In this document: positions 17,240-26,099 of the stretch, in pieces
Position numbering within the stretch: the stretch's first letter is position 1
Layout of the letters: every line of letters starts with the position of its first letter
NCBI GenBank assembly: GCA_046328115.1
Contig: JAXLXE010000001.1
Span: 3,124,622 to 3,188,621 of the forward strand
Length of the DNA: 64,000 nucleotides
From: JAXLXE01 sp046328115
Lineage (GTDB): Bacteria; Chloroflexota; UBA6077; JACCZL01
Direction: 5' to 3'
The notes under the pieces: model-generated
Seen by the model: only the letters and a program-made list of their open reading frames with translations
What the model was told of the DNA's origin: nothing
Databases searched by the model: none
Translations under genes and position numbers: made by a program

Positions 17240-18661
17240 ATGCTGGATCTGCTCGTGCGCGGCGACCGTGTGGTGACCCCCCAGGGCGTCGGCGCCTTTG
17301 ACGTAGCCATCCAGGGCGATCGCATCGTGGCTGTGGCCGCCCCGGGCTCAGTGCCCGGCGAGGCGGCTCGCGTCGTAGACGCCACCGGCAAGATCGTAGT
17401 GCCCGGCGGGATCGACCCCCACACCCACTGCCATTGGCCCGTGCCCTTCCCCGGCGGCCAGGCCACCCTGAGCGCGGGGCCGGAACAGGTCAGCCGCGCC
17501 GCATTGTTCGGCGGCACCACCACGCTCATCGACTTCGCGGCCTGGGAGCCCAGCGAGTCGCTCCAGCAGACCGTCGAGCGGCGCGACCTCGACTGGCACG
17601 GCCAGTGCTACACCGACTACGCCTTCCACGTGGTGCTCACCGGCGCCCCCCCGCCGGACGTCCTGGACCAGATCTCGGAGACCGTCCAGGCCGGCTTCCC
17701 CAGCTTCAAGATCTTCACCACGGATATCACCCCCAGCCGCCGCGGGCGCCGCGTCCTCTACGGCCACATCTGGGAGGTGCTCCAACGCCTGGCCCAATCC
17801 GGCGGCCTGGCCGCCATCCACGCCGAAGACGACGACATCGTCATGTACATGTACGAGAAGCTGACCCGCGAGGGCCGTACCGGCTTCGAGCACCTGGCAG
17901 AGGTCCACAACACCCTCTCCGAGGACCTCTCCTTCCGCCGCGTGATCCGCCTGGCTGAGCTGGTCGGCGCCGCGCTGTACATGGTCCACGTCAGCGCCGC
18001 CAGCGGCGTCCAGGCCGTTCGTGAGGCCAGGAGCCGCGGCGTCCCCATCTACGGCGAGACCCTGCACCAGTACGCCAACCACACCAGCGACGACTATCGC
18101 CTGCCCAACGGGCAGATGTACCACACCTACCCCTCCATCAAAGGGGCGGAGGATCAGCGCGCCCTGTGGGCCGGCATGGCAGACGGCACCATCTCTACCG
18201 TGGCCACGGACGAAGTCTGCACCACCCTGGCCGTCAAGACCCAGGGCCGCAAGATCGACGACACCACCGGCGGCAACACCGGCGTGGAGCCGCGCATGGG
18301 CATCGTCTACACCGAGGGCGTCGTCCGCCGCGGCCTCTCCCTCGAGCAGTTCGCCAACCTCACCTCAACCAACGCCGCGCGCATCCTCGGCCTCTACCCC
18401 CAAAAAGGCGCCATCGCCCCGGGGAGCGACGCCGATCTGGCAATCATCGATCCGGCCGTCAAGAAGACGATCCGCCAGGAGGAGCTACACGAATCAGACT
18501 ACAGCCCCTGGCACGGCTGGGAGATCGCCGGCTGGCCCGTCATGACCATCCAGCACGGCCGCGTCGTCGTCGAGGCAGGCCGCCTCACGGCCACCGCGGA
18601 CGGTGGCCGCCTGCTCCGCCGTTCAATAGCGGAGTCCATCCGCAGGTCCCCCGCCCTCTGA
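17240..18661 (+). CDS. Dihydropyrimidinase/D-hydantoinase family amidohydrolase
   Basis: 473 residues, GGAGG 8 bases before ATG. Cyclic amidohydrolase features in order: the HTH metal pair in GIDPHTHCHWP, the carboxylated bridging Lys in FPSFKIFTT (~residue 157), His in LAAIHAEDD, His in YMVHVSAASG and the catalytic Asp in STVATDEVC. The C-terminal metal-dependent small domain ends DADLAIIDPAVKK. It hydrolyses the ring amide of hydropyrimidines or hydantoins in the cytoplasm. Its stop is 7 bases from the stop of a convergent small gene. Confidence 0.92.
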   Translation: MLDLLVRGDRVVTPQGVGAFDVAIQGDRIVAVAAPGSVPGEAARVVDATGKIVVPGGIDPHTHCHWPVPFPGGQATLSAGPEQVSRAALFGGTTTLIDFAAWEPSESLQQTVERRDLDWHGQCYTDYAFHVVLTGAPPPDVLDQISETVQAGFPSFKIFTTDITPSRRGRRVLYGHIWEVLQRLAQSGGLAAIHAEDDDIVMYMYEKLTREGRTGFEHLAEVHNTLSEDLSFRRVIRLAELVGAALYMVHVSAASGVQAVREARSRGVPIYGETLHQYANHTSDDYRLPNGQMYHTYPSIKGAEDQRALWAGMADGTISTVATDEVCTTLAVKTQGRKIDDTTGGNTGVEPRMGIVYTEGVVRRGLSLEQFANLTSTNAARILGLYPQKGAIAPGSDADLAIIDPAVKKTIRQEELHESDYSPWHGWEIAGWPVMTIQHGRVVVEAGRLTATADGGRLLRRSIAESIRRSPAL

Positions 18662-18668
18662 CGGGAAG

Positions 18669-18920
18669 CTACGCCGCGTGGCTCTCCGGGCGCGGGTGCG
18701 CCCCGCCAAGCATGGACACCAACGCCAGCGTGGACTGCGCCAGCCGCGCGTGGTGGTCGCGCTCCGCCTCGTAGGCCTGCTTCAGGTCCCGCGCGTAGCG
18801 CAGCAGAAGCTCGTGGTCCGTCTGCAGCCGCGCCAGGCGCACTCGCAGAGCGTCGTAGCTGAGAGGCCCCGTGCCTAGCTCATCGGATGGGTGGAAGGGG
18901 GGGTGGTTGGGATCGATCAT
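18669..18920 (-). CDS. Small coiled-coil hypothetical protein
   Basis: 83 residues from ATG 18920 (a longer open frame to 19043 looks non-coding). After a disordered MIDPNHPPFHPSDELG start, residues ~20-65 form one amphipathic helix (LRVRLARLQTDHELLLRYAR, continuing DLKQAYEAERDHHARLA), like the linker helices preceding signalling domains. No domain follows, so it may be a partner of a sensor or a remnant. Convergent with the hydantoinase gene. Function not recognised; the ribosome site is weak. Confidence 0.55.
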   Translation of the reverse strand: MIDPNHPPFHPSDELGTGPLSYDALRVRLARLQTDHELLLRYARDLKQAYEAERDHHARLAQSTLALVSMLGGAHPRPESHAA

Positions 18921-19061
18921 CGGCGGGCGCTCGCTCTGCAGTCTTTCTATAGTCTCCACCTGGAGCCTGCACCTGGATAATCGACCGACAATGCTGGAAG
19001 TTGAGCCCTCGCTCCGCCCCATCAGCAGCGCGGGCGCGCGCAAACCCGGAGTCAGCTACCC

Positions 19062-20066
19062 GTGCGGTTCGGCATAGCCTTTCAGACCAATAAGACGCCC
19101 GCCGAGTACGCCGTGCTGGCCCAACTGGTGGATCGCCTGCCGTTCGACGTCGTGAGCGTCTACAACGACCTGGGCTTCCAGCCGGCCCTCGGCCCGCTGC
19201 TCATGATGGCGCCCCACCTCCATCGCGCCACGCTGGGCCCGGCCGCCCTCAATCCGTTCCTGGTCCACCCCGTGGAGATCGCCGGCCAGGCGGCCGTCCT
19301 GGACCTGGCCACAAACGGACGCGCCTACCTGGGCCTGGCCCGCGGCGCCTGGCTGGATCGCGCCGGCGTCCACCCCCACCAGGGCGTGGAAGCACTTCGC
19401 GACGCCATCCACATCGTGGGTCAGCTCCTCTCGCGCCGTACCCAGCGATACAACGGCACCGTATTCACACTGGCGGAAGACCTGGTGCTCGGCTACCAGC
19501 CCCTCCGGGCCGACCCGCCGATCATGGTAGGCACCTGGGGAGACCGAGCGGCCGAGCTCGCCGGCGAGCTCGCGCGGGAGGTGAAGGTGGGAGGCTCCGC
19601 CAATCCCGGCGTGGCTCCGCGAATCCGTGCCGCCATCAAACGCGGTGAACGTCGCGCCGGGCGCCCAGCGGGCACCGTCGGCCTCTGCTTCGGCGCCGTG
19701 ACCGTGGTAGATCGCGATGGACCCACCGCCAGAGCACTGGCCCGCCGCGAGATCGCCCTCTACCTGCCCGTGGTCGCCAAACTGGACCGGCAATCAGACC
19801 CTGAGTGGCTGGCCCGCGTCTCCGCGGCCGCGGCGCGGGGGGATGCCGACGCCGTCGTGCGCGACGTCTCTGACGAGATCCTCGCCCGTTTCGCCTTCGC
19901 CGGAACACCAGATGACATCGTCCAGCAGGTCGTCGCTCTGGCCGCGGCGGGGGTCGATCGGGTGGAGCTCGGCACACCCCACGGCCAGCGCCCGGATGAG
20001 GCCATCAAGCTGCTGGGCCAGCAAGTCGTTCCCCAGGTGCACGCCCTCCTGGGGGACCCCACGTGA
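19062..20066 (+). CDS. LLM-class (luciferase-like) flavin/F420 oxidoreductase
   Basis: 334 residues from GTG 19062. TIM-barrel bacterial-luciferase family: MRFGIAFQTN at the first strand, LATNGRAYLGLARGAWLD around residue 90, PIMVGTWGDRAAEL at ~150, and a C-terminal GTPDDIVQQVVALAAAGVD. These proteins use FMN or coenzyme F420; which one is not settled by sequence. Its stop overlaps the GTG of the TIGR04076 protein (GTGA), suggesting a two-gene operon. Confidence 0.87.
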   Translation: MRFGIAFQTNKTPAEYAVLAQLVDRLPFDVVSVYNDLGFQPALGPLLMMAPHLHRATLGPAALNPFLVHPVEIAGQAAVLDLATNGRAYLGLARGAWLDRAGVHPHQGVEALRDAIHIVGQLLSRRTQRYNGTVFTLAEDLVLGYQPLRADPPIMVGTWGDRAAELAGELAREVKVGGSANPGVAPRIRAAIKRGERRAGRPAGTVGLCFGAVTVVDRDGPTARALARREIALYLPVVAKLDRQSDPEWLARVSAAAARGDADAVVRDVSDEILARFAFAGTPDDIVQQVVALAAAGVDRVELGTPHGQRPDEAIKLLGQQVVPQVHALLGDPT

Positions 20067-20413
20067 GCGAGCGACAGCGCGACGACGCATTCGAGCTATT
20101 CGACCTGCGCGTGACCATCGAGGAGATCCGCGGGACCTGCACCTGCAGCCACGCCGTGGGCGACAGCTTTGAGCTACGCGGCGGCAAGCTCTCGATCCCC
20201 GGCGATGGCGGCTTCTGCCTGTACGCCCTGCAGTCCGCCATTCCACTGCTGCCGGCCAAGCAGCGCCCCACCCACCCGAACGACTGGATGACCACGGACG
20301 CTCGGGTGGTCTGCCCGGATCCGCTCTGCGGCGTCGTGCTGCTTATCCAGCGCTCGGGCACCCGCCAGCTCCATCACGACGACGTGAGCGCGGTCCCACT
20401 AGCGGACGACTGA
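20063..20413 (+). CDS. TIGR04076 family small protein
   Basis: 116 residues. The layout LRVTIEEIRGTCTCSHAVGD, FELRGGKLSIPGDGGFCLYA and a later VVCPDPLCGVVLLIQRSG matches the TIGR04076 family, small cysteine-containing proteins of unknown role often beside oxidoreductases. Coupled to the LLM oxidoreductase by a 4-base overlap. Conserved Cys positions suggest metal or redox chemistry, but no function is established. Confidence 0.8.
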   Translation: MSERQRDDAFELFDLRVTIEEIRGTCTCSHAVGDSFELRGGKLSIPGDGGFCLYALQSAIPLLPAKQRPTHPNDWMTTDARVVCPDPLCGVVLLIQRSGTRQLHHDDVSAVPLADD

Positions 20414-20452
20414 GCCGCCCAGCCTCCTCGGATCAAGCACGGCGAGCCTGGC

Positions 20453-20809
20453 CTACTCGGCTGCCACGCAGAACTCGTTGCCCTCCGGATCCTGGAGCGT
20501 GGTCCACTCCACGTTCCACTCGTTCCGCGTCGCCCCGCGCGTAGCCCCCAACGCCACCAGGCGCTCCACCTCCGCCTCACGGTTGGCCGTGTGGAAGTCC
20601 AGATGGCAGCGGTTCTTGGCGGTCTTCCCCTCTGGGACCTTGATGAACAGCCACCGAATGCCGTCCGACTCTGACGTCAGCATCGCGAAGTGCGCCTCAG
20701 ACATGGCCACGGTGCGGCCCGTCACGGCTGCCCAGAACCGGGCAAGGGCCGGCGGATCGGCCGCGTCGAAGGTGATGTTCGCCAGGTGCAGTCGCTGATC
20801 TCCAGACAT
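20453..20809 (-). CDS. VOC superfamily (glyoxalase-like) protein
   Basis: 118 residues, AGGGGA before ATG. A single pair of beta-alpha-beta-beta-beta units: HLANITFDAADPPALARFWA at the N-terminus and TTLQDPEGNEFCVAAE at the end. This fits the glyoxalase_6-type branch. A His near the start of strand 1, the His in CHLDFHT and the late Glu of GNEFC are the usual metal positions. Substrate unknown. Convergent with the TIGR04076 gene. Confidence 0.85.
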   Translation of the reverse strand: MSGDQRLHLANITFDAADPPALARFWAAVTGRTVAMSEAHFAMLTSESDGIRWLFIKVPEGKTAKNRCHLDFHTANREAEVERLVALGATRGATRNEWNVEWTTLQDPEGNEFCVAAE

Positions 20810-20844
20810 CTCATTCCCCTGTTGCGCTCACTGACATCGCCGTC

Positions 20845-23739
20845 TCACGACGCGAGCGCCTGCGCCGGCCGTGCAGCCACCTCGCCGGCCAGGGCGATGG
20901 CGTCGGCCGTGGCCAGCTCGCTGCCAACTCGATGGGCCGTCTCGAACGCCGCGCCCGCGCGGGCCTTCGCGCGCGCCAGATTCCGATCCACGCTTGGCCG
21001 ATTGCCAGGCCAGATCCGGGTGCCCGACCGCTGCAAGATCCCCGCGCTCGCCCCAAAGAGGGTCGCCGCCAGCGTCGAATCACCCTGCGCGTCCACCACC
21101 GCGGCCACGCCCGCCAGACATTCCGCGATGCCCCGTTGGTCGTCGTTTTTGCGGAAGATGCTAATGGCCTCCTGGAACACCGTCAGTGCGTCGCGCAGGC
21201 GGCCCTGCTCGTGGGCCACGTGCCCCAGGTTGTGCAGCGAGCTCGCCAGCCCGCTCACGCCGCCGGCCTCCCGGAACAGCCGAGCGCTCTCCTCGTACCG
21301 CAGCCGCGCATGATCGAGATCACCGGCCGCCCGGGCGGCATCCCCAGCCCCGTTCAGCATGTGCGCGGTACCCCAGCCATCCCCGCTGGTCCGCCGAACC
21401 GCCAGCGAGGCATCGAAGTGCCGCCGCGCCCGCTCGTGCTCGCCCCGCATCGTCGCCACGCGCCCCAGCACCGCGCCCGGCAGCGCCGTCGCCCATGGAT
21501 CGTTCACGGTGCGGAACAGCTCCAGACTGCGCGCCGCCAGCCGCTCCGCCTCGTCTAGGTCCTCGCGGCCAAAGGCGGTGTTCCCTCGGAAGAAGCTCAG
21601 CATGCCCAGGCCCCAGGTGTCGTCGCGCGCCGCGAACGCCGCCTCCGCGGCCTGGGAGTACTCGTCCGCGCGATCCTCGTCGCCCCGCATCGTCGCCATC
21701 ACGCCGCGGAACATGTAAATGCTGCCGAGCAAGCGCTCGGCGGGCGTCCCCGGCACCAGCTCCGCGGCGCGGGTGAGGCTTGATTCCGCCGCCTCGAAGC
21801 TGCTCAGCAGTACCTGAAGGATGCCGCGTATCCCCAGCGCCGCGGCCTGGCCGGGCGTCGTCGACCCAGGCTCCAGCGCCACAACCTCGTTCAGCCAGGC
21901 CAGCCCCTCGTGGAGACGACCGCGCAGGTAGACGAACCACCACAGGTGGGCCGCCATGATCCGGGCCTCCTCGAGCTGGCCCCGGTCGATCAGCAGCCTC
22001 AAAGCGCCGCGGAGGTTTCCGTGTTCTCGCGTCAGCCGCTGCAGGTACTGCTGCTGCCGCGGACCGCGCAGCTCGTGATCCGCCTCAATGGCTAGCGCCC
22101 GGTAATACGCCGTGTAGCAGTCCACCAGGCAATCCCCGTCCTCGGAGTCCAGCAAGCGCTCCAGGCCGAACTCGCGGATCGTCTGCAGCATCGAAAAGCG
22201 CGGTTCGCCGCCCTCGTCGGACTGCTTCAGCAGGCTCTTGTCAACCAGCGAAGCCACGCCATCGAGTAGATCGAGCTCCAGCCCGTTCCCCGCCACGCAC
22301 ACCCGTTCGGCGGTATCCAGGCCAAAGCTCCCGGCGAATACGGAGAGCCTCCGGAAGAGCTGCTGCTCGGCGGGCTCGAGCAGGTCGTAGCCCCAGGCGA
22401 TCGCGCCCCGCAGCGTCTGCTGCCGCGCGGGCAGGTCCCGCGCGCCGCCGGTCAGCAGCGGCAGGCTCCGACCCAGCCGCGCCAGGATCGCGTCTGGCGA
22501 GAGCAGCCGCACCCGCGCGGCAGCCAGCTCTATCGCCAGCGGCAGCCCGTCCAGTCTCACGCAGATCTCCGCCACGGCCGGCGCGTTCTCGTTGGTGATG
22601 GCAAAGTCCGGTCGGACCGCCTGGGCCCGCTCGATGAACAGCCGGACGGCCTCGTACTGGGACAGCCACTCTACGGACGGCAAACTGTCCAGATCGGGCA
22701 GCCGCAGGGGCGGGACCGGGTAGTCGTGCTCGCCATACACGCGGAGGAGGGAGCGGCTGGTCACCAGCAGCTTGAGGGACGGGCAGCTCGCCAGCAGCCG
22801 ACCCAGCAACGGCGCGGCGTCCAGCACCTGCTCGAAGTTGTCCAGGACCAGCAGCACCCGGCGATCGCCGATCCACGCCGTGACCTGATCCTCCAGCGTC
22901 CGCCCCTCGCCCTCACGGATCCCAACCGCCTCGGCGATCGTCCCGACAACCGTCTCGAGGTCGCCCGCGGGCGCGAGCGGTACGAAGAACACACCCCCTT
23001 CCACCTCATCGATCAGCTCTGCCGCCGCCTGCAGGCTCAGCCGGGTCTTCCCCGTACCGCCCGGCCCGGTCAAGGTCAGCAGACGGACCTCCGGATTCCG
23101 CAACAGATCGCGGACGGTCTCCAGCTCCCCCTCGCGACCCACGAACGGCGTGGCCTGGACCGGCAGGTTGTGCGCCCGCTGGTCCAGGGAGGCCAGCGGC
23201 GGAAACTCGGCGGGGAGCTCGGGGTGCGTGAGCTGGAACACGCGCTCCGGGCGGATCAAGTCTCGCAGCCGATGGTCGCCCAGATCCAGCAGCCCGGCCG
23301 ACTCGGGCAGCGCGTCGCGCGCCAGCTCAGCGGTGGAGGCGGATACCGCCACCTGACCACCGTGCGTCGCGGACAGCAGTCGCGCCGCCCGATTGAGCGG
23401 CGGGCCAAAGTAGTCGCCATCGCGATGCTCGGCAGCCCCCGTCTGGAGCGCCATCCGCACCGGGAGCGGGCCCGTCTCACCCCACGGCGCGGAGGCCAGT
23501 CCCAACTGGGCGTCAAGTGCCGCGCCAAGGGCATCGTTCGCCGTCGCAAACGCCACGAAGAACGCGTCTCCCAGCGCCTTGAACACGTGGCCACCGTGCC
23601 GCTCGGCGCTCTCGCGGATGATCCGATCGTGCACAGCCAGCGCCTGGGCCATACCCTCCGGCTGCGACTCCCAGCGGCTGGTACTACCCTGGATATCGGT
23701 GAAGAGAAAGGAGACGGTTCCAGAAGGATGTGCTGGCAT
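20845..23739 (-). CDS. Adenylate cyclase-NTPase-TPR signalling protein
   Basis: 964 residues from ATG 23739. Domain 1 (1-180) is a class III nucleotide cyclase: metal Asp in FLFTDIQGST and KALGDAFF, transition-state Asn/Arg in PPLNRAARLLS. Domain 2 (~220-560) is a STAND/NB-ARC-type NTPase with Walker A GPGGTGKT and Walker B RVLLVLDNFEQVLD. Domain 3 (~600-950) is an array of TPR-like helices ending in EAISIFRKNDDQRGIAECL. Such proteins are common in Chloroflexota and actinobacteria as soluble signal integrators. The input is unknown. Divergent from the GPP34 gene with a palindrome between them. Confidence 0.9.
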   Translation of the reverse strand: MPAHPSGTVSFLFTDIQGSTSRWESQPEGMAQALAVHDRIIRESAERHGGHVFKALGDAFFVAFATANDALGAALDAQLGLASAPWGETGPLPVRMALQTGAAEHRDGDYFGPPLNRAARLLSATHGGQVAVSASTAELARDALPESAGLLDLGDHRLRDLIRPERVFQLTHPELPAEFPPLASLDQRAHNLPVQATPFVGREGELETVRDLLRNPEVRLLTLTGPGGTGKTRLSLQAAAELIDEVEGGVFFVPLAPAGDLETVVGTIAEAVGIREGEGRTLEDQVTAWIGDRRVLLVLDNFEQVLDAAPLLGRLLASCPSLKLLVTSRSLLRVYGEHDYPVPPLRLPDLDSLPSVEWLSQYEAVRLFIERAQAVRPDFAITNENAPAVAEICVRLDGLPLAIELAAARVRLLSPDAILARLGRSLPLLTGGARDLPARQQTLRGAIAWGYDLLEPAEQQLFRRLSVFAGSFGLDTAERVCVAGNGLELDLLDGVASLVDKSLLKQSDEGGEPRFSMLQTIREFGLERLLDSEDGDCLVDCYTAYYRALAIEADHELRGPRQQQYLQRLTREHGNLRGALRLLIDRGQLEEARIMAAHLWWFVYLRGRLHEGLAWLNEVVALEPGSTTPGQAAALGIRGILQVLLSSFEAAESSLTRAAELVPGTPAERLLGSIYMFRGVMATMRGDEDRADEYSQAAEAAFAARDDTWGLGMLSFFRGNTAFGREDLDEAERLAARSLELFRTVNDPWATALPGAVLGRVATMRGEHERARRHFDASLAVRRTSGDGWGTAHMLNGAGDAARAAGDLDHARLRYEESARLFREAGGVSGLASSLHNLGHVAHEQGRLRDALTVFQEAISIFRKNDDQRGIAECLAGVAAVVDAQGDSTLAATLFGASAGILQRSGTRIWPGNRPSVDRNLARAKARAGAAFETAHRVGSELATADAIALAGEVAARPAQALAS

Positions 23740-23763
23740 GATGGCGCGGTCGTGACTTCCCAG

Positions 23764-23782
23764 TATTGTCCTGAAGACAATA
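23764..23782. promoter_or_regulatory. Palindromic operator candidate in a divergent intergenic
   Basis: TATTGTC-CTGAA-GACAATA is a perfect 7-bp inverted repeat with a 5-nt spacer. It sits 25 bp from the cyclase-ATPase start and 82 bp from the GPP34 start and stands out as AT-rich in GC-rich DNA. A dimeric regulator could bind here; which one is unknown. Confidence 0.5.
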
Positions 23783-23863
23783 ACACCGGCGGTCGGCGAA
23801 TCGACCAAAAAGTCGGCTCGCCGGCGGGTGCCGGCATGATGGCCGGCAGGCGGAGGTACGAAG

Positions 23864-24763
23864 ATGCTCTCGCTCCCAGAGGAGTTGATGCTCCTCGCCC
23901 TCGATGACCACACCGGCGAACGGATCGCTGCCAGCCAGACCTTTGACACTGCGTTGGACGGCGCCGTGATCCTCGAGCTCTGCCTGCAGTCATTTCTGAC
24001 CCTGGTGGGGGACGACCGCTACGAGCTTCTCGGCGGCGCGGCGCACGGCACGCTGCTGGATGACGTCACCCGTGTGCTCGGCAAAGAGCGACACTCCACT
24101 TCGGCCGCCGCCTGGCTACAGCGCGTACGCCGCGACATCCCGGATATCGACGCCCGCGTCGCCAACAGTCTGGTGGCGCAGGGCTGCGTCCGAGTCGAGA
24201 CAAAGTGGAAGCTCTGGGTGTTCCCGCGGCGACGATACCCGGCCGCCGACACCCGATGGAAGGAGCAGATCCGCGATCGGCTACGCCGGACACTGGTGGG
24301 GGGAGAGCCGCCCGACCGCCGGACGGCCGCGCTGATCGGGCTGGCCCACATGTGCGGGTTGATCGAGCCGTCCGTTCGCCCGGCCAACGAGCACGCCGCG
24401 CGCGAGCGTGCCGTCACCCTGACCGGGGGAGGCCACTACGGCGATCGGCTCTTCGCCGATCACGTCCTGGACGCCGTCCTCATAGCGATGCTCGCCACCA
24501 CAGCCGCGGTCGCGCTGGCTCACGCGACCTACGCCGACGACGGTGGCATCGACTTCTCCACGGACTGGCATCCCAGCTACACCGTGACCACCGAGACGTC
24601 CTCGGACCAACGTTCCGACGATTCCTCATCCAGCGGCTGGTTTGGCGGTCTGTTCTCAGGCAGCTCCAGTGACGGGAGCAGCGGCGGTGATAGCGGCGGC
24701 TGGGGCGACAGCGGCGGCGGCGACAGCGGCGGAGGGGGCGACGGCGGTGGCGGCGGTGACTGA
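23864..24763 (+). CDS. GPP34 (GOLPH3-like) family protein with Gly/Ser/Asp tail
   Basis: 299 residues. The start LSLPEELMLLALDDHTGERI and the helical body match the GPP34 family, named for the eukaryotic phosphoinositide-binding GOLPH3; bacterial members are mostly in actinobacteria and are uncharacterised. A hydrophobic stretch (VLDAVLIAMLATTAAVALA, ~residues 203-221) may be a membrane helix. The last ~75 residues are Ser/Gly/Asp-rich with WF motifs (SGWFGGLFSGS) and end in a Gly-Asp run. The tail is not part of the family and is probably disordered. Confidence 0.83.
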   Translation: MLSLPEELMLLALDDHTGERIAASQTFDTALDGAVILELCLQSFLTLVGDDRYELLGGAAHGTLLDDVTRVLGKERHSTSAAAWLQRVRRDIPDIDARVANSLVAQGCVRVETKWKLWVFPRRRYPAADTRWKEQIRDRLRRTLVGGEPPDRRTAALIGLAHMCGLIEPSVRPANEHAARERAVTLTGGGHYGDRLFADHVLDAVLIAMLATTAAVALAHATYADDGGIDFSTDWHPSYTVTTETSSDQRSDDSSSSGWFGGLFSGSSSDGSSGGDSGGWGDSGGGDSGGGGDGGGGGD

Positions 24764-24805
24764 GCCGACTGCGGCGAGCCGCCAACGGTTTTAGCTATCC
24801 TCCGC

Positions 24806-24836
24806 CCGCGCGTCAGGCGAGGCCGCGCGTCAGGCG
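24806..24836. repeat. 14-bp direct repeat before the Ldh_2 gene
   Basis: CCGCGCGTCAGGCG occurs at 24806 and again at 24823, a 17-bp period (just over 1.5 helical turns). It lies 50-80 bp upstream of the Ldh_2 ATG, where a regulator could bind, but chance in GC-rich DNA is possible. Confidence 0.35.
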
Positions 24837-24886
24837 CGAACGAAACACAATCCCCACAAGACACACGCATCCAGGAGGACGTGACG

Positions 24887-25894
24887 ATGGCAGCCGTAGA
24901 TGTGAACGCCGAAGAGCTCAAGCAACGCGTCTCAAAGATCTTCGCCCGCCGTGGCGTTCCCGGCCCAGACGCCGATATCGTGGCGGATCATCTGGTTGAG
25001 GCAGACCTGCGTGGCGTCCACTCGCACGGCGTCATCCGCGTGCCCACCTACGTCGGCCAGCTCAAGGCAGGCAAGATCAACGCCAGGCCCAACATCGCCA
25101 TCGAGGTGGACAATGGCGGCCAGGTCGTGATGGACGGGGACAACGGCTTCGGCCAGCTCGCAGCGTTCCACGCCAATGAGCTGGCCATTGCCCGCGGTAA
25201 GGAGCACGGTATGGCCGGCGTGGCGCTCCGCCGCTCCAATCACTGCGGCGCGATGGCCTACTACGCCATCCGGGCCAGCCGCCAGGGGCTGATCGGCTGG
25301 GCCACCACCAACGCCGGCATGAACATGGCGCCCACCGGCGGCACCAAGAAGATCGTGGGCAACAACCCCTTCGCCATGGCCGTCCCAACCACCCGCGAGT
25401 GGCCAATGGTGCTGGACATGGCCACCAGCGTCGTCGCCGGAGGCAAGCTGGACGTGGCGCGATCGAAGGGCCAGTCCATCCCCCTGGGCTGGGCGCGAGA
25501 TGCCCAGGGCCGACCGACCACCGATCCCGTAGCGGCGCGGGCCGGGCTGCTGGAGCCGCTGGGCGGACCCAAGGGCTACGGCATGGCCGTCATGCTGGAC
25601 GTGCTAGCGGGCGTCCTCTCCGGTGGCCGCTACGGCGGCATGCTGAACGATCCCAACTCCAGCCAGTTCTTCATGACCATCTCCGTCGATCGGTTCGCCC
25701 CGCTGGCCGCCTTCGAGGGTCGCATGGACCAGGTCATCAACCAGATCCAGGAATGCCCCCGCGAGGACGGCGTGGACCGGATCTATGTTCCGGGCGAGAT
25801 CGAGTGGGGCCTGGAGACCGCGCGCCGACGCGACGGAATCCCCATGGAAGAGTCCGTCATGAAGGAGCTGGAGCAGCTCGAGGCAGAGGGTTGA
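24887..25894 (+). CDS. Malate/L-lactate/ureidoglycolate dehydrogenase (Ldh_2) family
   Basis: 335 residues from ATG 24887, eight bases after AGGAGG; a GTG six bases earlier is too close to it. Family marks: LRGVHSHGVIRVP with the catalytic His, RRSNHCGAMAYYA, TTNAGMNMAPTGG, and a late GGRYGGML. Ldh_2 enzymes are NAD(P)H-dependent 2-oxoacid reductases with a non-Rossmann fold. The physiological 2-hydroxy acid (malate, lactate, sulfolactate or other) cannot be chosen. A 12-bp-stem hairpin follows the gene. Confidence 0.92.
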   Translation: MAAVDVNAEELKQRVSKIFARRGVPGPDADIVADHLVEADLRGVHSHGVIRVPTYVGQLKAGKINARPNIAIEVDNGGQVVMDGDNGFGQLAAFHANELAIARGKEHGMAGVALRRSNHCGAMAYYAIRASRQGLIGWATTNAGMNMAPTGGTKKIVGNNPFAMAVPTTREWPMVLDMATSVVAGGKLDVARSKGQSIPLGWARDAQGRPTTDPVAARAGLLEPLGGPKGYGMAVMLDVLAGVLSGGRYGGMLNDPNSSQFFMTISVDRFAPLAAFEGRMDQVINQIQECPREDGVDRIYVPGEIEWGLETARRRDGIPMEESVMKELEQLEAEG

Positions 25895-25909
25895 CCGTAG
25901 GCTGAACGC

Positions 25910-25946
25910 GCGACGGCGGACACGCATCCGGCGCGTCCGCCGTCGC
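25910..25946. terminator. Hairpin after the Ldh_2 gene
   Basis: GCGACGGCGGAC and GTCCGCCGTCGC form a perfect 12-bp stem with a 13-nt loop, 16 bases after the stop. There is no T tract, so it may be a processing or Rho-assisted end rather than a classic intrinsic terminator. Confidence 0.55.
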
Positions 25947-26099
25947 CTGATCCCGGGGGAGCTCCACGACGTATGTAAGGGGGCCAGCGGCCCGCTCCCG
26001 CCCACACGGCCTTCGCACCGTGCTGGCTCCGAGGGTGGCGCCCCGGCATTCAGACTGGGCCCGGCCGGCACGCACGGTTGCCGGACGGGAGGAGGGAAG

